Origin: Bacteroidales bacterium UBA1745
GTDB lineage: Bacteria; Bacteroidota; Bacteroidia; Bacteroidales; UBA932
Direction of reading: 5' to 3'
Assembly: GCA_002314885.1 (NCBI GenBank)
Contig: DCHT01000050.1
Location: 4,319-14,260 of the forward strand
DNA length: 9,942 nucleotides
Shown here piece after piece: positions 1 to 6,018 of this stretch; positions within the stretch are counted from its first letter, which is position 1, and every line of letters begins with the position of its first letter. Below the pieces are notes generated by a model. The model was not told the DNA's origin. It saw only the letters and a list, made by a program, of their open reading frames with translations, and did not search any database. The position numbers were made by a program, and so were the translations under genes.

Positions 1-158
1 TCCACATCTGGTCCTTCAACTTTATGCTTGTGATGGCCGCTCTCGTGGCAGGCTGCATCTGGGGCTTCCTTTACCGCCTCCGTCCGCAGCTGCTCCCGGC
101 CCTCATCATCAGCCACGCCCTGTGGGACTGTATGGTTTTTGTGGTCTTTCCGATTTAG
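1..158 (+). CDS. CPBP-family intramembrane metalloprotease, C-terminal fragment
   Basis: An open frame runs from base 3 to a TAG at 156-158. It gives 51 residues starting HIWSFNFMLVMAALVAGCIW and ending LWDCMVFVVFPI. The end carries the pattern of the CPBP (CAAX protease / bacteriocin-processing, Abi) family: a hydrophobic segment with a G-x-x-x-G-x-L-Y-R stretch, then a membrane segment with I-S-H-A-L-W-D, where the His is one of the conserved metal-site or catalytic positions. CPBP proteins are multi-span membrane proteases that act on prenylated or other membrane-proximal substrates. The catalytic Glu-Glu motif would lie upstream, outside the window, so activity cannot be judged. The promoter of the next gene overlaps the last codons. 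No copy of the 33-bp repeat follows this gene, so it seems to lie outside the repeat-punctuated array. The family call is fairly sure. The substrate is unknown. Confidence 0.7.
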   Translation, partial: HIWSFNFMLVMAALVAGCIWGFLYRLRPQLLPALIISHALWDCMVFVVFPI

Positions 159-169
159 TTTTATATTTG
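138..169 (+). promoter_or_regulatory. Bacteroidetes-type promoter for the Fib_succ-like lipoprotein
   Basis: TTTG at 138-141 and TATATTTG at 162-169 match the Bacteroidetes primary-sigma consensus (-33 TTTG, -7 TAnnTTTG) exactly, with a 20-bp spacer. Transcription would start near 175, about 23 bases before the ATG at 199. The -33 element lies inside the coding end of the upstream protease gene, so the lipoprotein can be transcribed separately despite the short gap. This is a motif match only. Confidence 0.65.
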
Positions 170-198
170 TGTCAAACTGATATATTCCTATTAATACG

Positions 199-1074
199 AT
201 GTTCAGTAATCCATTGAAATATATCGCCATTTCGGCGCTCTGCCTCATTGCTGCGTCCTGCAGCGATGGTTTGGAGCCAGTCCCAAGTTCCGGTGATTTC
301 TGCAAGAAAGGCTATTCTCTCTGCCAAGTTGAGAATGGTAACAGATATTTGATCGAAGCAGGGGAGACTCTTGTCGTCGGTTTCGGTGATGAAATTACCC
401 TGACTTCCCAATACGAGGAAAATCCGGGCTATCCTGTGTCCTACGGTTCGCTGTATGTGACTGATACCTTTGTTCCTGACGACAAGATTGTGGAGATTTC
501 AAGTTTTGCCGGCTCAAGCGGTTCTTTTATGCACATCAAAGCTGTCGGTTATGGCACTACCCGAATTGAATTAGAAGGCCGTTTCGGGGACGAGACTTTC
601 CTTCGCCGCAGCATTGAGATCAAAGTCGAGGAAGCTTCTGTTGAGGCTGTAGACCTTGGCCTTTCGGTGAAATGGGCCTCTTGCAACCTTGGGGCTCGGA
701 ACCCTCAGGAATACGGCGAATATTTCCAATGGACATCAGATGATCCTGCTACGAAATTATTGGGCAGCCAGTGGCGTACTCCAAGCCTTATCGAATGGCA
801 AGAACTCGAGTCTAATTGTAAATGGGAGACTTTTTCATACAATGAGGTCAAGGGCTATCGCGTGAGCAGTACAAGCGGCAGCATCTTCCTGCCATACGCC
901 GGCTGGCAAGTTGCCCTCGAAAAACAGTGGGTTGGCACTCGCGGTTCCTATTGGTCCTCTACGCCTTCCGAGACCGATATGGCCTGCACTCTGCTGATAG
1001 ACGACGGCCAGCACTCCTGCTCAAGCACCTTCTCCAAGCTCAACTACTGTGTCATCCGCCCCGTGCGGGATTAG
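199..1074 (+). CDS. Lipoprotein with a Fib_succ_major-like C-terminal domain
   Basis: The 291-residue protein opens with a lipoprotein signal peptide ending LIAAS-C (Cys21), so it should be exported and lipid-anchored. Residues about 25-145 are beta-rich and Ig-like in feel (GETLVVGFGDEITLTS, then a stretch ending RRSIEIKVEE), but no specific family can be named. Residues about 150-291 follow the Fib_succ_major / DUF1566-like pattern common in Bacteroidetes surface proteins: VDLGLSVKWASCNLGA, EYGEYFQW, WRTPS-x-x-EWQEL, SGSIFLPYAGW, YWSSTPSE and a terminal VIRPVRD. The usual spacer between the EYG-x-Y-x-W motif and the aspartate-rich segment is short here, making this a compact version. The function of this family is not known beyond its cell-surface location. 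The ATG at 199 fits the signal peptide and the upstream promoter. The stop at 1072-1074 sits one base before repeat copy A. Confidence 0.8.
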   Translation: MFSNPLKYIAISALCLIAASCSDGLEPVPSSGDFCKKGYSLCQVENGNRYLIEAGETLVVGFGDEITLTSQYEENPGYPVSYGSLYVTDTFVPDDKIVEISSFAGSSGSFMHIKAVGYGTTRIELEGRFGDETFLRRSIEIKVEEASVEAVDLGLSVKWASCNLGARNPQEYGEYFQWTSDDPATKLLGSQWRTPSLIEWQELESNCKWETFSYNEVKGYRVSSTSGSIFLPYAGWQVALEKQWVGTRGSYWSSTPSETDMACTLLIDDGQHSCSSTFSKLNYCVIRPVRD

Positions 1075-1075
1075 T

Positions 1076-1108
1076 TGGCGCAGAAGTAGTGCCACTAGTA
1101 CTGCACCA
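1076..1108 (+). repeat. 33-bp gene-boundary palindrome, copy A
   Basis: This copy is the reference form on the + strand: arm TGGCGCAGAAGTAGT, centre GCC, arm ACTAGTACTGCACCA. The arms are complementary at 12 of 15 positions. CTTTT follows at 1109-1113, giving a terminator-like look. It starts one base after the lipoprotein stop, and its T-tract ends directly against the acyltransferase ATG at 1114. Copies F and H are identical to it on the opposite strand. Confidence 0.95.
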
Positions 1109-1113
1109 CTTTT

Positions 1114-2307
1114 ATGGCTACAACAACTACCTATCTGGCTTCAAAACCACGTTACGACACACTCGACGGCCTCCGCGGTGTTGCGTCGCTTATGGTTATT
1201 CTCTTCCATTGTTTCGAAACTTACAATCCCGTTTTCGGCACACAGATCATCAATCACGGCTACCTGGCCGTCGATTTCTTCTTCGTCCTGAGCGGTTTTG
1301 TGATCGGTTATGCTTACGATGACAGGTGGGATAAGATGACTACCTGGGGCTTCTTAAAGAGGCGTCTGGTACGCTTGCAGCCTATGGTTATTATGGGCAC
1401 TGTGATAGGCGCGTCGCTTTATTTCTTCAGTGCCTGTGATGGTTTTCCGGGCGTGCTGAACAGCCCGCTGTGGAAGGTTGCACTGTGCTTTCTGATGGGA
1501 ATTCTGATGATTCCTTGTTCTCCTGGTCTCGATATCCGTGGCTGGCAGGAAACCAATTCTTTCAATGGCCCGAATTGGTCGCTGACATACGAATATATAG
1601 GCAACATTCTATATGCTCTGATATTCAGACGTTTGCCTAAATATGTTCTTGCTGTGCTCTGTGTCGCCTGTGCTTTCTTTACCTTGGATCTGACTCTCGG
1701 TTGGGATGTCTTCGGTCTGTTTGACTCTCCAAAGTATGATGTGATTGGTGGATGGAGCCTGACTTCCCAGCAGATTTACATTGGTTTTGCACGTCTGCTT
1801 TATCCTTTCCTTTGCGGTCTTCTGATCAGCAGAATCCTGCCTGCACGTATGTCTGAGGCCAATCCTAGTGGAAGTCCACTCAGGCTCCGCGGTGGCTTCT
1901 GGTGGGCTTCGCTCATCTTGGTCGTGCTGTTTTCGATGCCTCAGATATGTGGCCGCTCCGGCGTCGCTGACGGACTCTACCAGGCGATTTCAATTATCGT
2001 CCTTTTCCCTCTGGTAGTGCTTCTCGGAGCTGGCAGCCGTACCACAGATGCTTTCAGCACTAAGGCCTGCAAGTTCTTGGGCGAACTGTCATACCCGCTT
2101 TACATTACCCACTATCCACTGATGTACCTCCAAATGGCTTGGGTACAAAACCATCAGGAGGCACATCTCTGGCAGCATATAGCTGTCAATATGGGTGTTG
2201 TTGCGATGTCAATAATTGTCGCCTGGGGCTGCTACAAGATGTATGACTTACCTGTCCGCAGCTGGCTTACAGATCATTGGCTGAAACGAAAAGTGGTGCA
2301 GAAGTAG
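1114..2307 (+). CDS. OafA/YrhL-type membrane acyltransferase (acyltransferase family 3)
   Basis: The 397-residue polytopic protein carries the acyltransferase-3 signature near its N-terminus: RYDTLDGLRGVASLMVILFH (residues 13-32), with the conserved Arg and the likely catalytic His32, then GYLAVDFFFVLSGFVIGYAY (49-68) and N-W-S-L-T-Y-E at 154-160. About ten hydrophobic segments follow. Enzymes of this family transfer acetyl or other acyl groups to sugars of O-antigen, exopolysaccharide or peptidoglycan at the inner membrane. The acceptor here is unknown. The start at 1114 is required to keep the signature, yet it abuts the T-tract of repeat A, leaving no private promoter or leader. The last four residues, VVQK, and the TAG at 2305-2307 are encoded by repeat B, so the native C-terminus may once have differed. 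The family assignment is confident. Confidence 0.88.
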   Translation: MATTTTYLASKPRYDTLDGLRGVASLMVILFHCFETYNPVFGTQIINHGYLAVDFFFVLSGFVIGYAYDDRWDKMTTWGFLKRRLVRLQPMVIMGTVIGASLYFFSACDGFPGVLNSPLWKVALCFLMGILMIPCSPGLDIRGWQETNSFNGPNWSLTYEYIGNILYALIFRRLPKYVLAVLCVACAFFTLDLTLGWDVFGLFDSPKYDVIGGWSLTSQQIYIGFARLLYPFLCGLLISRILPARMSEANPSGSPLRLRGGFWWASLILVVLFSMPQICGRSGVADGLYQAISIIVLFPLVVLLGAGSRTTDAFSTKACKFLGELSYPLYITHYPLMYLQMAWVQNHQEAHLWQHIAVNMGVVAMSIIVAWGCYKMYDLPVRSWLTDHWLKRKVVQK

Positions 2308-2326
2308 TGCCACTAGTTCTGCGCCA
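2294..2326 (+). repeat. 33-bp gene-boundary palindrome, copy B (between convergent genes)
   Basis: The sequence is TGGTGCAGAAGTAGT, GCC, ACTAGTTCTGCGCCA, three differences from copy A on the + strand and four on the minus strand. It holds the stop codons of both convergent genes, at 2305-2307 (+) and 2313-2315 (-), five bases apart. AAAAG flanks one side and CATTTTC the other, so it could act as a bidirectional terminator. Its outer bases (positions 4 and 30) follow the minus-strand polarity, while its core follows the plus strand. Confidence 0.95.
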
Positions 2327-2726
2327 CATTTTCTGCGCGGACGAGCGCCATCACCTCTAAACCGTCGCTATTCTTAACAATTGCAGTGTCACCGTCGATG
2401 GTGATGCTGGCAGTTGAGTTCAATGCTTCGGTGATCAAGTCCTCGATATCCATTGACGCGCCCATCATCTTCGTCATACCAATTGCGCCGAATGTGAGGG
2501 TTTCGCCCTTGAGTTTGTAGCTGCCGTTGAAGTAGTTCACGCTGGCATTGCCGTTGATTTCGCCATCTTTTGTGAACTCTATAAATGCTTGATTCTCAGC
2601 ATTTTCTGTGCTGACGCCCATTGCACTTTCAATATTCCATTTTCCGATGATATCGGTATTTGCAGCGTTGCTTCCGCAGGCTGTGAATGCAAGTATGCTT
2701 GCCATTGCTAATAATATCTTCTTCAT
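2313..2726 (-). CDS. META-domain (HslJ-like) small lipoprotein
   Basis: The 137-residue protein starts with a lipoprotein signal (MKKILLAMASILAFTA-C, Cys17). A single domain follows with the META / DUF306 pattern: D-I-I-G-K-W near residue 25, an I-E-F-T-K-D-G-E-I-N-G-N strand pair, N-Y-F-N-G-S-Y-K, then L-T-F-G-A-I-G-M-T-K-M-M-G, the place where family members carry their T-x-M motif. META proteins are small envelope beta-sheet proteins such as E. coli HslJ, linked to stress or novobiocin tolerance; their molecular role is poorly known. The start at 2726 gives a complete signal peptide. The last residues (VAQN) and the stop come from repeat B. About 50 bp separate repeat C from the ATG, the longest leader in the array. 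A simple lipocalin-like envelope protein is the alternative reading. Confidence 0.7.
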   Translation of the reverse strand: MKKILLAMASILAFTACGSNAANTDIIGKWNIESAMGVSTENAENQAFIEFTKDGEINGNASVNYFNGSYKLKGETLTFGAIGMTKMMGASMDIEDLITEALNSTASITIDGDTAIVKNSDGLEVMALVRAENVAQN

Positions 2727-2776
2727 AGTGTTTCTTTTTTAATTCGTCGTTAGTATTTTCCAACACTGTGCCAAAG

Positions 2777-2809
2777 TGGTGCAGAAGTAGTGCCACTAGT
2801 ACTGCGCCA
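2777..2809 (+). repeat. 33-bp gene-boundary palindrome, copy C
   Basis: The sequence is TGGTGCAGAAGTAGT, GCC, ACTAGTACTGCGCCA: two differences from copy A on the + strand and five on the minus strand. It lies 4 bp past the stop of the zinc-ribbon/PNPOx gene and about 50 bp before the META gene. AAAG on the left and ACTTTT on the right give T-tracts on both strands. Its core points opposite to both flanking genes. Confidence 0.95.
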
Positions 2810-2813
2810 ACTT

Positions 2814-3530
2814 TTACAGCACAAAGCTCCTAGGATAGAAATCGCTGTAGAAACGGCCGTCGGTAGCGGTGAACTTAAGTACGCAATAGTTAGGATCTGT
2901 TACTCCTCCAGGATAGTATTGAGTATCCCCGTCTCGCCATATCATCTCCTTGCTTTCGGCGTCTGTGAGCACCTGCATAGTGCCACGTAGCATTACTGCC
3001 TGGAAGCCTTTCTCATCGCAGAAATAGATGCTGGCTTTCGGGTTTGTCTTATACTGAGCCACACGAAGAGAGAAGGTGTTGGTCGTAAAATAGAACACTT
3101 TCACGCCTTCACGTTTACGTGGAGAAAGCATTGCCTTTGTTGCTGGATAGCCTTCGTCGTCTACTGAACAGATATATGTAATCGGCAGATTATCACATAG
3201 TTGTGCGATAATCGTCTGTACGTTTTCGAGTCCTGGCGCGACGAATTCTCCACCTACTTCGAGGGTCTTGCGCCACCTCTTCAATTTCGGGAAATAGATC
3301 TTCATCTGGCCAATGTATTCCTCTTGGGATAGTTTTGTTTCTGAGCCTTTGTTGAATTCACCTACAAACTGAGCACAATGTTCGATCATTTCTTCCATTG
3401 TGCAATCTTGGAGAAAGGCTCCATCCTTATAGCAGAAGATGCAGTAATCTTCGTTTGTCGTTCCGTCTATTTCTGTTCCAAACAGTTCTTTGTTCATCAG
3501 CGGCATTCCGCAACTTTGACAGTATTTCAT
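2814..3530 (-). CDS. Zinc-ribbon plus pyridoxamine-phosphate-oxidase-like protein
   Basis: The 238-residue protein has two parts. Residues 1 to about 85 form a putative zinc-ribbon module with two CxxC knuckles (Cys4/Cys7 and Cys30/Cys33), in the order MKYCQSCGMPL, FGTEIDGTTNEDYC and FCYKDG. This is the zf-ribbon_2 type often found before enzymatic domains. Residues about 88-238 look like the PNPOx split-barrel family, related to general stress protein 26: ITYICSVDDEGYPATKAMLS, V-F-Y-F-T-T-N-T, Y-K-T-N-P-K-A-S-I-Y-F and a late MLRGTMQVL strand. Such proteins bind FMN, F420 or haem and often act in redox or stress responses. The cofactor and substrate cannot be read here, and it is probably not PdxH. 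The TAA is 4 bp before repeat C and the ATG is about 20 bp after repeat D. The family call is good; the function is open. Confidence 0.8.
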   Translation of the reverse strand: MKYCQSCGMPLMNKELFGTEIDGTTNEDYCIFCYKDGAFLQDCTMEEMIEHCAQFVGEFNKGSETKLSQEEYIGQMKIYFPKLKRWRKTLEVGGEFVAPGLENVQTIIAQLCDNLPITYICSVDDEGYPATKAMLSPRKREGVKVFYFTTNTFSLRVAQYKTNPKASIYFCDEKGFQAVMLRGTMQVLTDAESKEMIWRDGDTQYYPGGVTDPNYCVLKFTATDGRFYSDFYPRSFVL

Positions 3531-3550
3531 ATTGTTACTTGTGTTAAAAG

Positions 3551-3583
3551 TGGTGCAGAACTAGTGGCACTACTTCTGCGCCA
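3551..3583 (-). repeat. 33-bp gene-boundary palindrome, copy D
   Basis: On the minus strand it reads TGGCGCAGAAGTAGT, GCC, ACTAGTTCTGCACCA. It is one base from copy A (A to T at position 25) and identical to copy E. That change lets 13 of 15 arm positions pair. CTTTT follows on the minus strand. The stop codon of the double hydrolase gene (3570-3572) lies inside it. Confidence 0.95.
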
Positions 3584-5354
3584 AAATTTTGTTGACAATC
3601 TCGGGCTGTTCCATCTGGATGAAGTGGCCGCAGGTGGTCAGCTCTATGTAATTCAACTTCGAATAGAGCGCCTGCATTTTTTCTTTGTTGTCCGGGTCGA
3701 GACCGCTGTTCTGGGTGCATATCACGGTGGTAGGGAAGTCGATCACTCTGTCGTCCCACCATTTGCGGTCGATGAGGTTGCTCATTGTGCTGCCTCCGAC
3801 ATAAGCAGGCGTCTCAGGCATCACACTCATTGCGTAATTGGTAATCTCAGACGGCGTGTCCGGACCGGCCAGAGCCTGTACGAAACCTTCAATGTTGGAA
3901 CGGCAATCATTGCCTGCGAAACTTGACGCAAATCCTTGAACAGCAGCCTCATAGGCTTCTGCGGCTGCAATATCATCGGCACTTGGGTCACCTCCAAGAA
4001 CGGGGTAGAAACAGTACACTCCATCGATATCGACCAATGCGCCGCTACGATTCTTGGACAGCAGTAACTGCCTGCAAATCGGTGTTCCGAGACTATGGCC
4101 GATATAGGTTACGTCACCTTCTTCAGGTACGCCGATTTTGTCGAGAACCGCGTCCACAGCGTCGGCATAGAACTGCAGCGTGTAGTCTGTATGCGGTTTA
4201 TCGCTTTTACCGTATCCGGGCAGGTCGATAAAGACCATTCTGACGCCATATTTCTCGTGAAATTCGTCGTACTGAGCGTTCCAGGTATTCATATCGCAGC
4301 CGAAACCGTGCACAAACACCATCGTCTGCTTAGCTTTTGACGCCATTTCGCCGCAGGTTTTGTAGTGAATTCTAACGCTATTTCCGTCATCCAAAGACAT
4401 CGTGGCATACTCTGAGTGCAGTTTCCCTATCCCTTTGTTCGCGTTCAGCATCCTCACGAGGAAATTCTTCACCGTATTATAATATAGAGTGTCCTCCTCC
4501 GGACATCCGAACGAACTAGTTACAAAATGTTCGTCTCCATCAGTCACGTAAGTCTGGAAATCCTCAGTGCGATGGCACGCCTCATTGGTCAGCTTTTTGA
4601 AACTTCGATATGGCACCTGGCTATCCTCACGGCTATGCATCATCAGGACCGGTCGGCCGTCGAGATTGCATATCGCATCCATAGGACGTGACTCGAAAGC
4701 GTTGATCTTGAAGCGAAGGCTGGCATAGGTCGCGGTTGTGAACTTCACCGGCCAGGCGAAGACAGGGGAGATGATTTTACCGAGTTGATATGCGATCAAA
4801 TCCTCGACCGACGAATAGGCCGATAGGGTGATCATACCATCAATATCCGCGTTTTCACCGATCGATCGAATGGCAACTGATCCACCCATTGAAAGGCCCA
4901 TTACCACTATTGGTATATTAGGATAATTGAATGTAATATAATCAGTTACGGCTTCAATGTCGTCTGTTTCCTTGTAGGCGAGACATACTCTGTCACCATC
5001 GCTTTGACCGTGTGCTCGCATATCAGGAAGATAGGTAATATAACCGAGCTTACGGAACATTCGAGCGTGACCGTAGAAGTATGTCACGGATGGATTCTCA
5101 ATGCCGGAAATACAGATTATCGCACCCTTCGCTTCGCCTTCCGGTTTCAGTTCCAAAGTGTGTATGTTCAGGCCGTCATCTGTCTTCAGCCATAGTGTAT
5201 CCGGGGTCGGCAGACCGGCTTCCTCTGCAGTAAAGATTCTTCCGTGCTCAACGTGCTTGTCGCAAAGCAGGTGTAAAATGATTACAGGGGCAGCCAGCAG
5301 GACCAGTCCGTAAACCGCTGCTATGCTACAAAGTATTGCTTTCAGTTTATTCAT
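3570..5354 (-). CDS. Membrane-anchored tandem alpha/beta hydrolase
   Basis: This 594-residue protein contains two complete alpha/beta-hydrolase domains after one N-terminal membrane helix (residues about 7-31). Domain 1 (about 50-300) has a nucleophile elbow G-L-S-M-G-G (Ser155), an Asp in S-R-E-D (Asp244) and a His in G-D-E-H-F (His276), resembling the YqkD/FrsA-like extracellular hydrolases. Domain 2 (about 315-594) has the oxyanion motif FVHGFG (348-352), D-L-P-G-Y-G-K-S, elbow G-H-S-L-G (Ser421), a likely Asp near 553 and His577 in C-G-H-F. Both triads look intact, so two esterase, lipase or peptidase-like activities may be joined. The substrate is unknown. Most relatives have one domain of about 260-320 residues. 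The final AQK and the stop at 3570-3572 are written by repeat D. The start lies about 11 bp beyond repeat E. This region looks AT-richer than the GH3 and tetR region. Confidence 0.85.
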   Translation of the reverse strand: MNKLKAILCSIAAVYGLVLLAAPVIILHLLCDKHVEHGRIFTAEEAGLPTPDTLWLKTDDGLNIHTLELKPEGEAKGAIICISGIENPSVTYFYGHARMFRKLGYITYLPDMRAHGQSDGDRVCLAYKETDDIEAVTDYITFNYPNIPIVVMGLSMGGSVAIRSIGENADIDGMITLSAYSSVEDLIAYQLGKIISPVFAWPVKFTTATYASLRFKINAFESRPMDAICNLDGRPVLMMHSREDSQVPYRSFKKLTNEACHRTEDFQTYVTDGDEHFVTSSFGCPEEDTLYYNTVKNFLVRMLNANKGIGKLHSEYATMSLDDGNSVRIHYKTCGEMASKAKQTMVFVHGFGCDMNTWNAQYDEFHEKYGVRMVFIDLPGYGKSDKPHTDYTLQFYADAVDAVLDKIGVPEEGDVTYIGHSLGTPICRQLLLSKNRSGALVDIDGVYCFYPVLGGDPSADDIAAAEAYEAAVQGFASSFAGNDCRSNIEGFVQALAGPDTPSEITNYAMSVMPETPAYVGGSTMSNLIDRKWWDDRVIDFPTTVICTQNSGLDPDNKEKMQALYSKLNYIELTTCGHFIQMEQPEIVNKILAQK

Positions 5355-5365
5355 ATCGTAAAAAG

Positions 5366-5398
5366 TGGTGCAGAACTAGTGGCACTACTTCTGCGCCA
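5366..5398 (-). repeat. 33-bp gene-boundary palindrome, copy E
   Basis: It is identical to copy D over all 33 bp on the minus strand. CTTTTT follows on the minus strand and the hydrolase ATG comes about 11 bp later. The stop of the GNAT gene (5385-5387) lies inside it, preceded by codons for A-Q-K that also come from the repeat. Confidence 0.95.
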
Positions 5399-5903
5399 AC
5401 TTGTAAATCTTAACTTCCTCTCGGTCGCCGCCGAGCAGGTGGCTGCAGTGGTTCAGTTTGCCGGTGTCGACAAAGCCGCATTTCTGCATTACACGGCCTG
5501 AGGCAGGGTTTCCGATGAAATGATCGGACCAAATCTCTTTCGCATGCAGCACGTTGAGACAGTAGTCGAGCATCAGTCGGAGTGCTTCGGTGCAGATGCC
5601 TTGATTCCAGTAGGGGCGGGCCACCCAATATCCAACCTCCACATCGTTTTCGCCGATTGGGATGTTGCTGACGCCGTATGGAAAATAGCCCATTGCACCG
5701 ATCGCTTCGCCCGTTTCCTTGAGTTCAATTGCCCAGGTCCAATCGTTGTTGAAAACCTCGCGAATCACTGCCAGGCTCTCTTCTACGCTGGTGTGCGCAG
5801 GCCAACCGGCCCTCGGCCCGACTTCCGGATCGCTGGCGTATTTGTATAATGACTCGGCGTCTGAGTCTCTCCATCTGCGGAGAAGTATTCTGTCTGTTTG
5901 CAT
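5385..5903 (-). CDS. GNAT-family N-acetyltransferase (RimJ/RimL-like)
   Basis: The 172-residue length is typical of the RimJ/RimL-like branch of GNAT enzymes. It opens with T-D-R-I-L-L-R-R-W-R-D-S-D (residues 3-15), the usual first strand. It has a G-E-A-I-G-A-M-G-Y central strand, then E-V-G-Y-W-V-A-R-P-Y-W-N-Q-G-I-C-T-E-A-L, the acetyl-CoA-binding motif A, and N-P-A-S-G-R-V-M-Q-K-C-G-F near residue 140, the motif B helix. Such enzymes move an acetyl group from acetyl-CoA to an amine on a protein N-terminus, antibiotic or metabolite. The acceptor cannot be told from sequence. The terminal AQK and TAG come from repeat E. The ATG lies only about 6 bp beyond repeat F, so no private promoter fits. 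The family call is firm. Confidence 0.9.
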   Translation of the reverse strand: MQTDRILLRRWRDSDAESLYKYASDPEVGPRAGWPAHTSVEESLAVIREVFNNDWTWAIELKETGEAIGAMGYFPYGVSNIPIGENDVEVGYWVARPYWNQGICTEALRLMLDYCLNVLHAKEIWSDHFIGNPASGRVMQKCGFVDTGKLNHCSHLLGGDREEVKIYKLAQK

Positions 5904-5909
5904 AGAATG

Positions 5910-5942
5910 TGGTGCAGTACTAGTGGCACTACTTCTGCGCCA
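5910..5942 (-). repeat. 33-bp gene-boundary palindrome, copy F
   Basis: On the minus strand it is identical to copy A. It starts 3 bp after the stop of the 19-residue peptide and ends about 6 bp before the GNAT start codon. The downstream T-tract is lost here (CACATTC instead of CACTTTT), so its terminator character is weakest of the intergenic copies. Confidence 0.95.
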
Positions 5943-5945
5943 ATT

Positions 5946-6005
5946 CTAGCTCAGAAGCCCTACGCTCGCGATTAGGGCGACTATTATTGCGATTATTACT
6001 TCCAT
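5946..6005 (-). CDS. 19-residue hydrophobic peptide, a micro-unit between two repeats
   Basis: The minus strand reads ATG at 6005-6003 to TAG at 5948-5946 and encodes MEVIIAIIVALIASVGLLS. Apart from Glu2 it is entirely hydrophobic or small, the right length for one membrane-spanning helix. Its placement mirrors the larger genes of the array: the ATG is 13 bp after repeat G and the stop is 3 bp before repeat F. The gap between the two repeats holds almost nothing else. I do not recognise a family. Single-helix peptides of this size can be type I toxin-like, membrane-complex subunits or regulators, but nothing here picks one. No antisense RNA gene is evident. The alternative is a chance ORF in a decayed unit. 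The clean fit between repeats and the complete hydrophobic helix favour a real coding unit. Confidence 0.45.
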   Translation of the reverse strand: MEVIIAIIVALIASVGLLS

Positions 6006-6018
6006 TTCTTTGAAAAAG

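Noticed and set aside
1049..1322. Small overlapping open frames across repeat A and the acyltransferase start, and similar ones near 3544-3762 and 7955-8263
   Set aside because: They share the peptide AEVVPLVLHHF or its counterpart only because the repeat is translated in its second frame. They overlap well-supported genes in other frames and have no family features.
2745..2775. Possible promoter for the META lipoprotein with its -33 TTTG at the edge of repeat C
   Set aside because: The TTTG and the 19-bp spacing fit, but the -7 box (TAACGACG) matches TAnnTTTG poorly.
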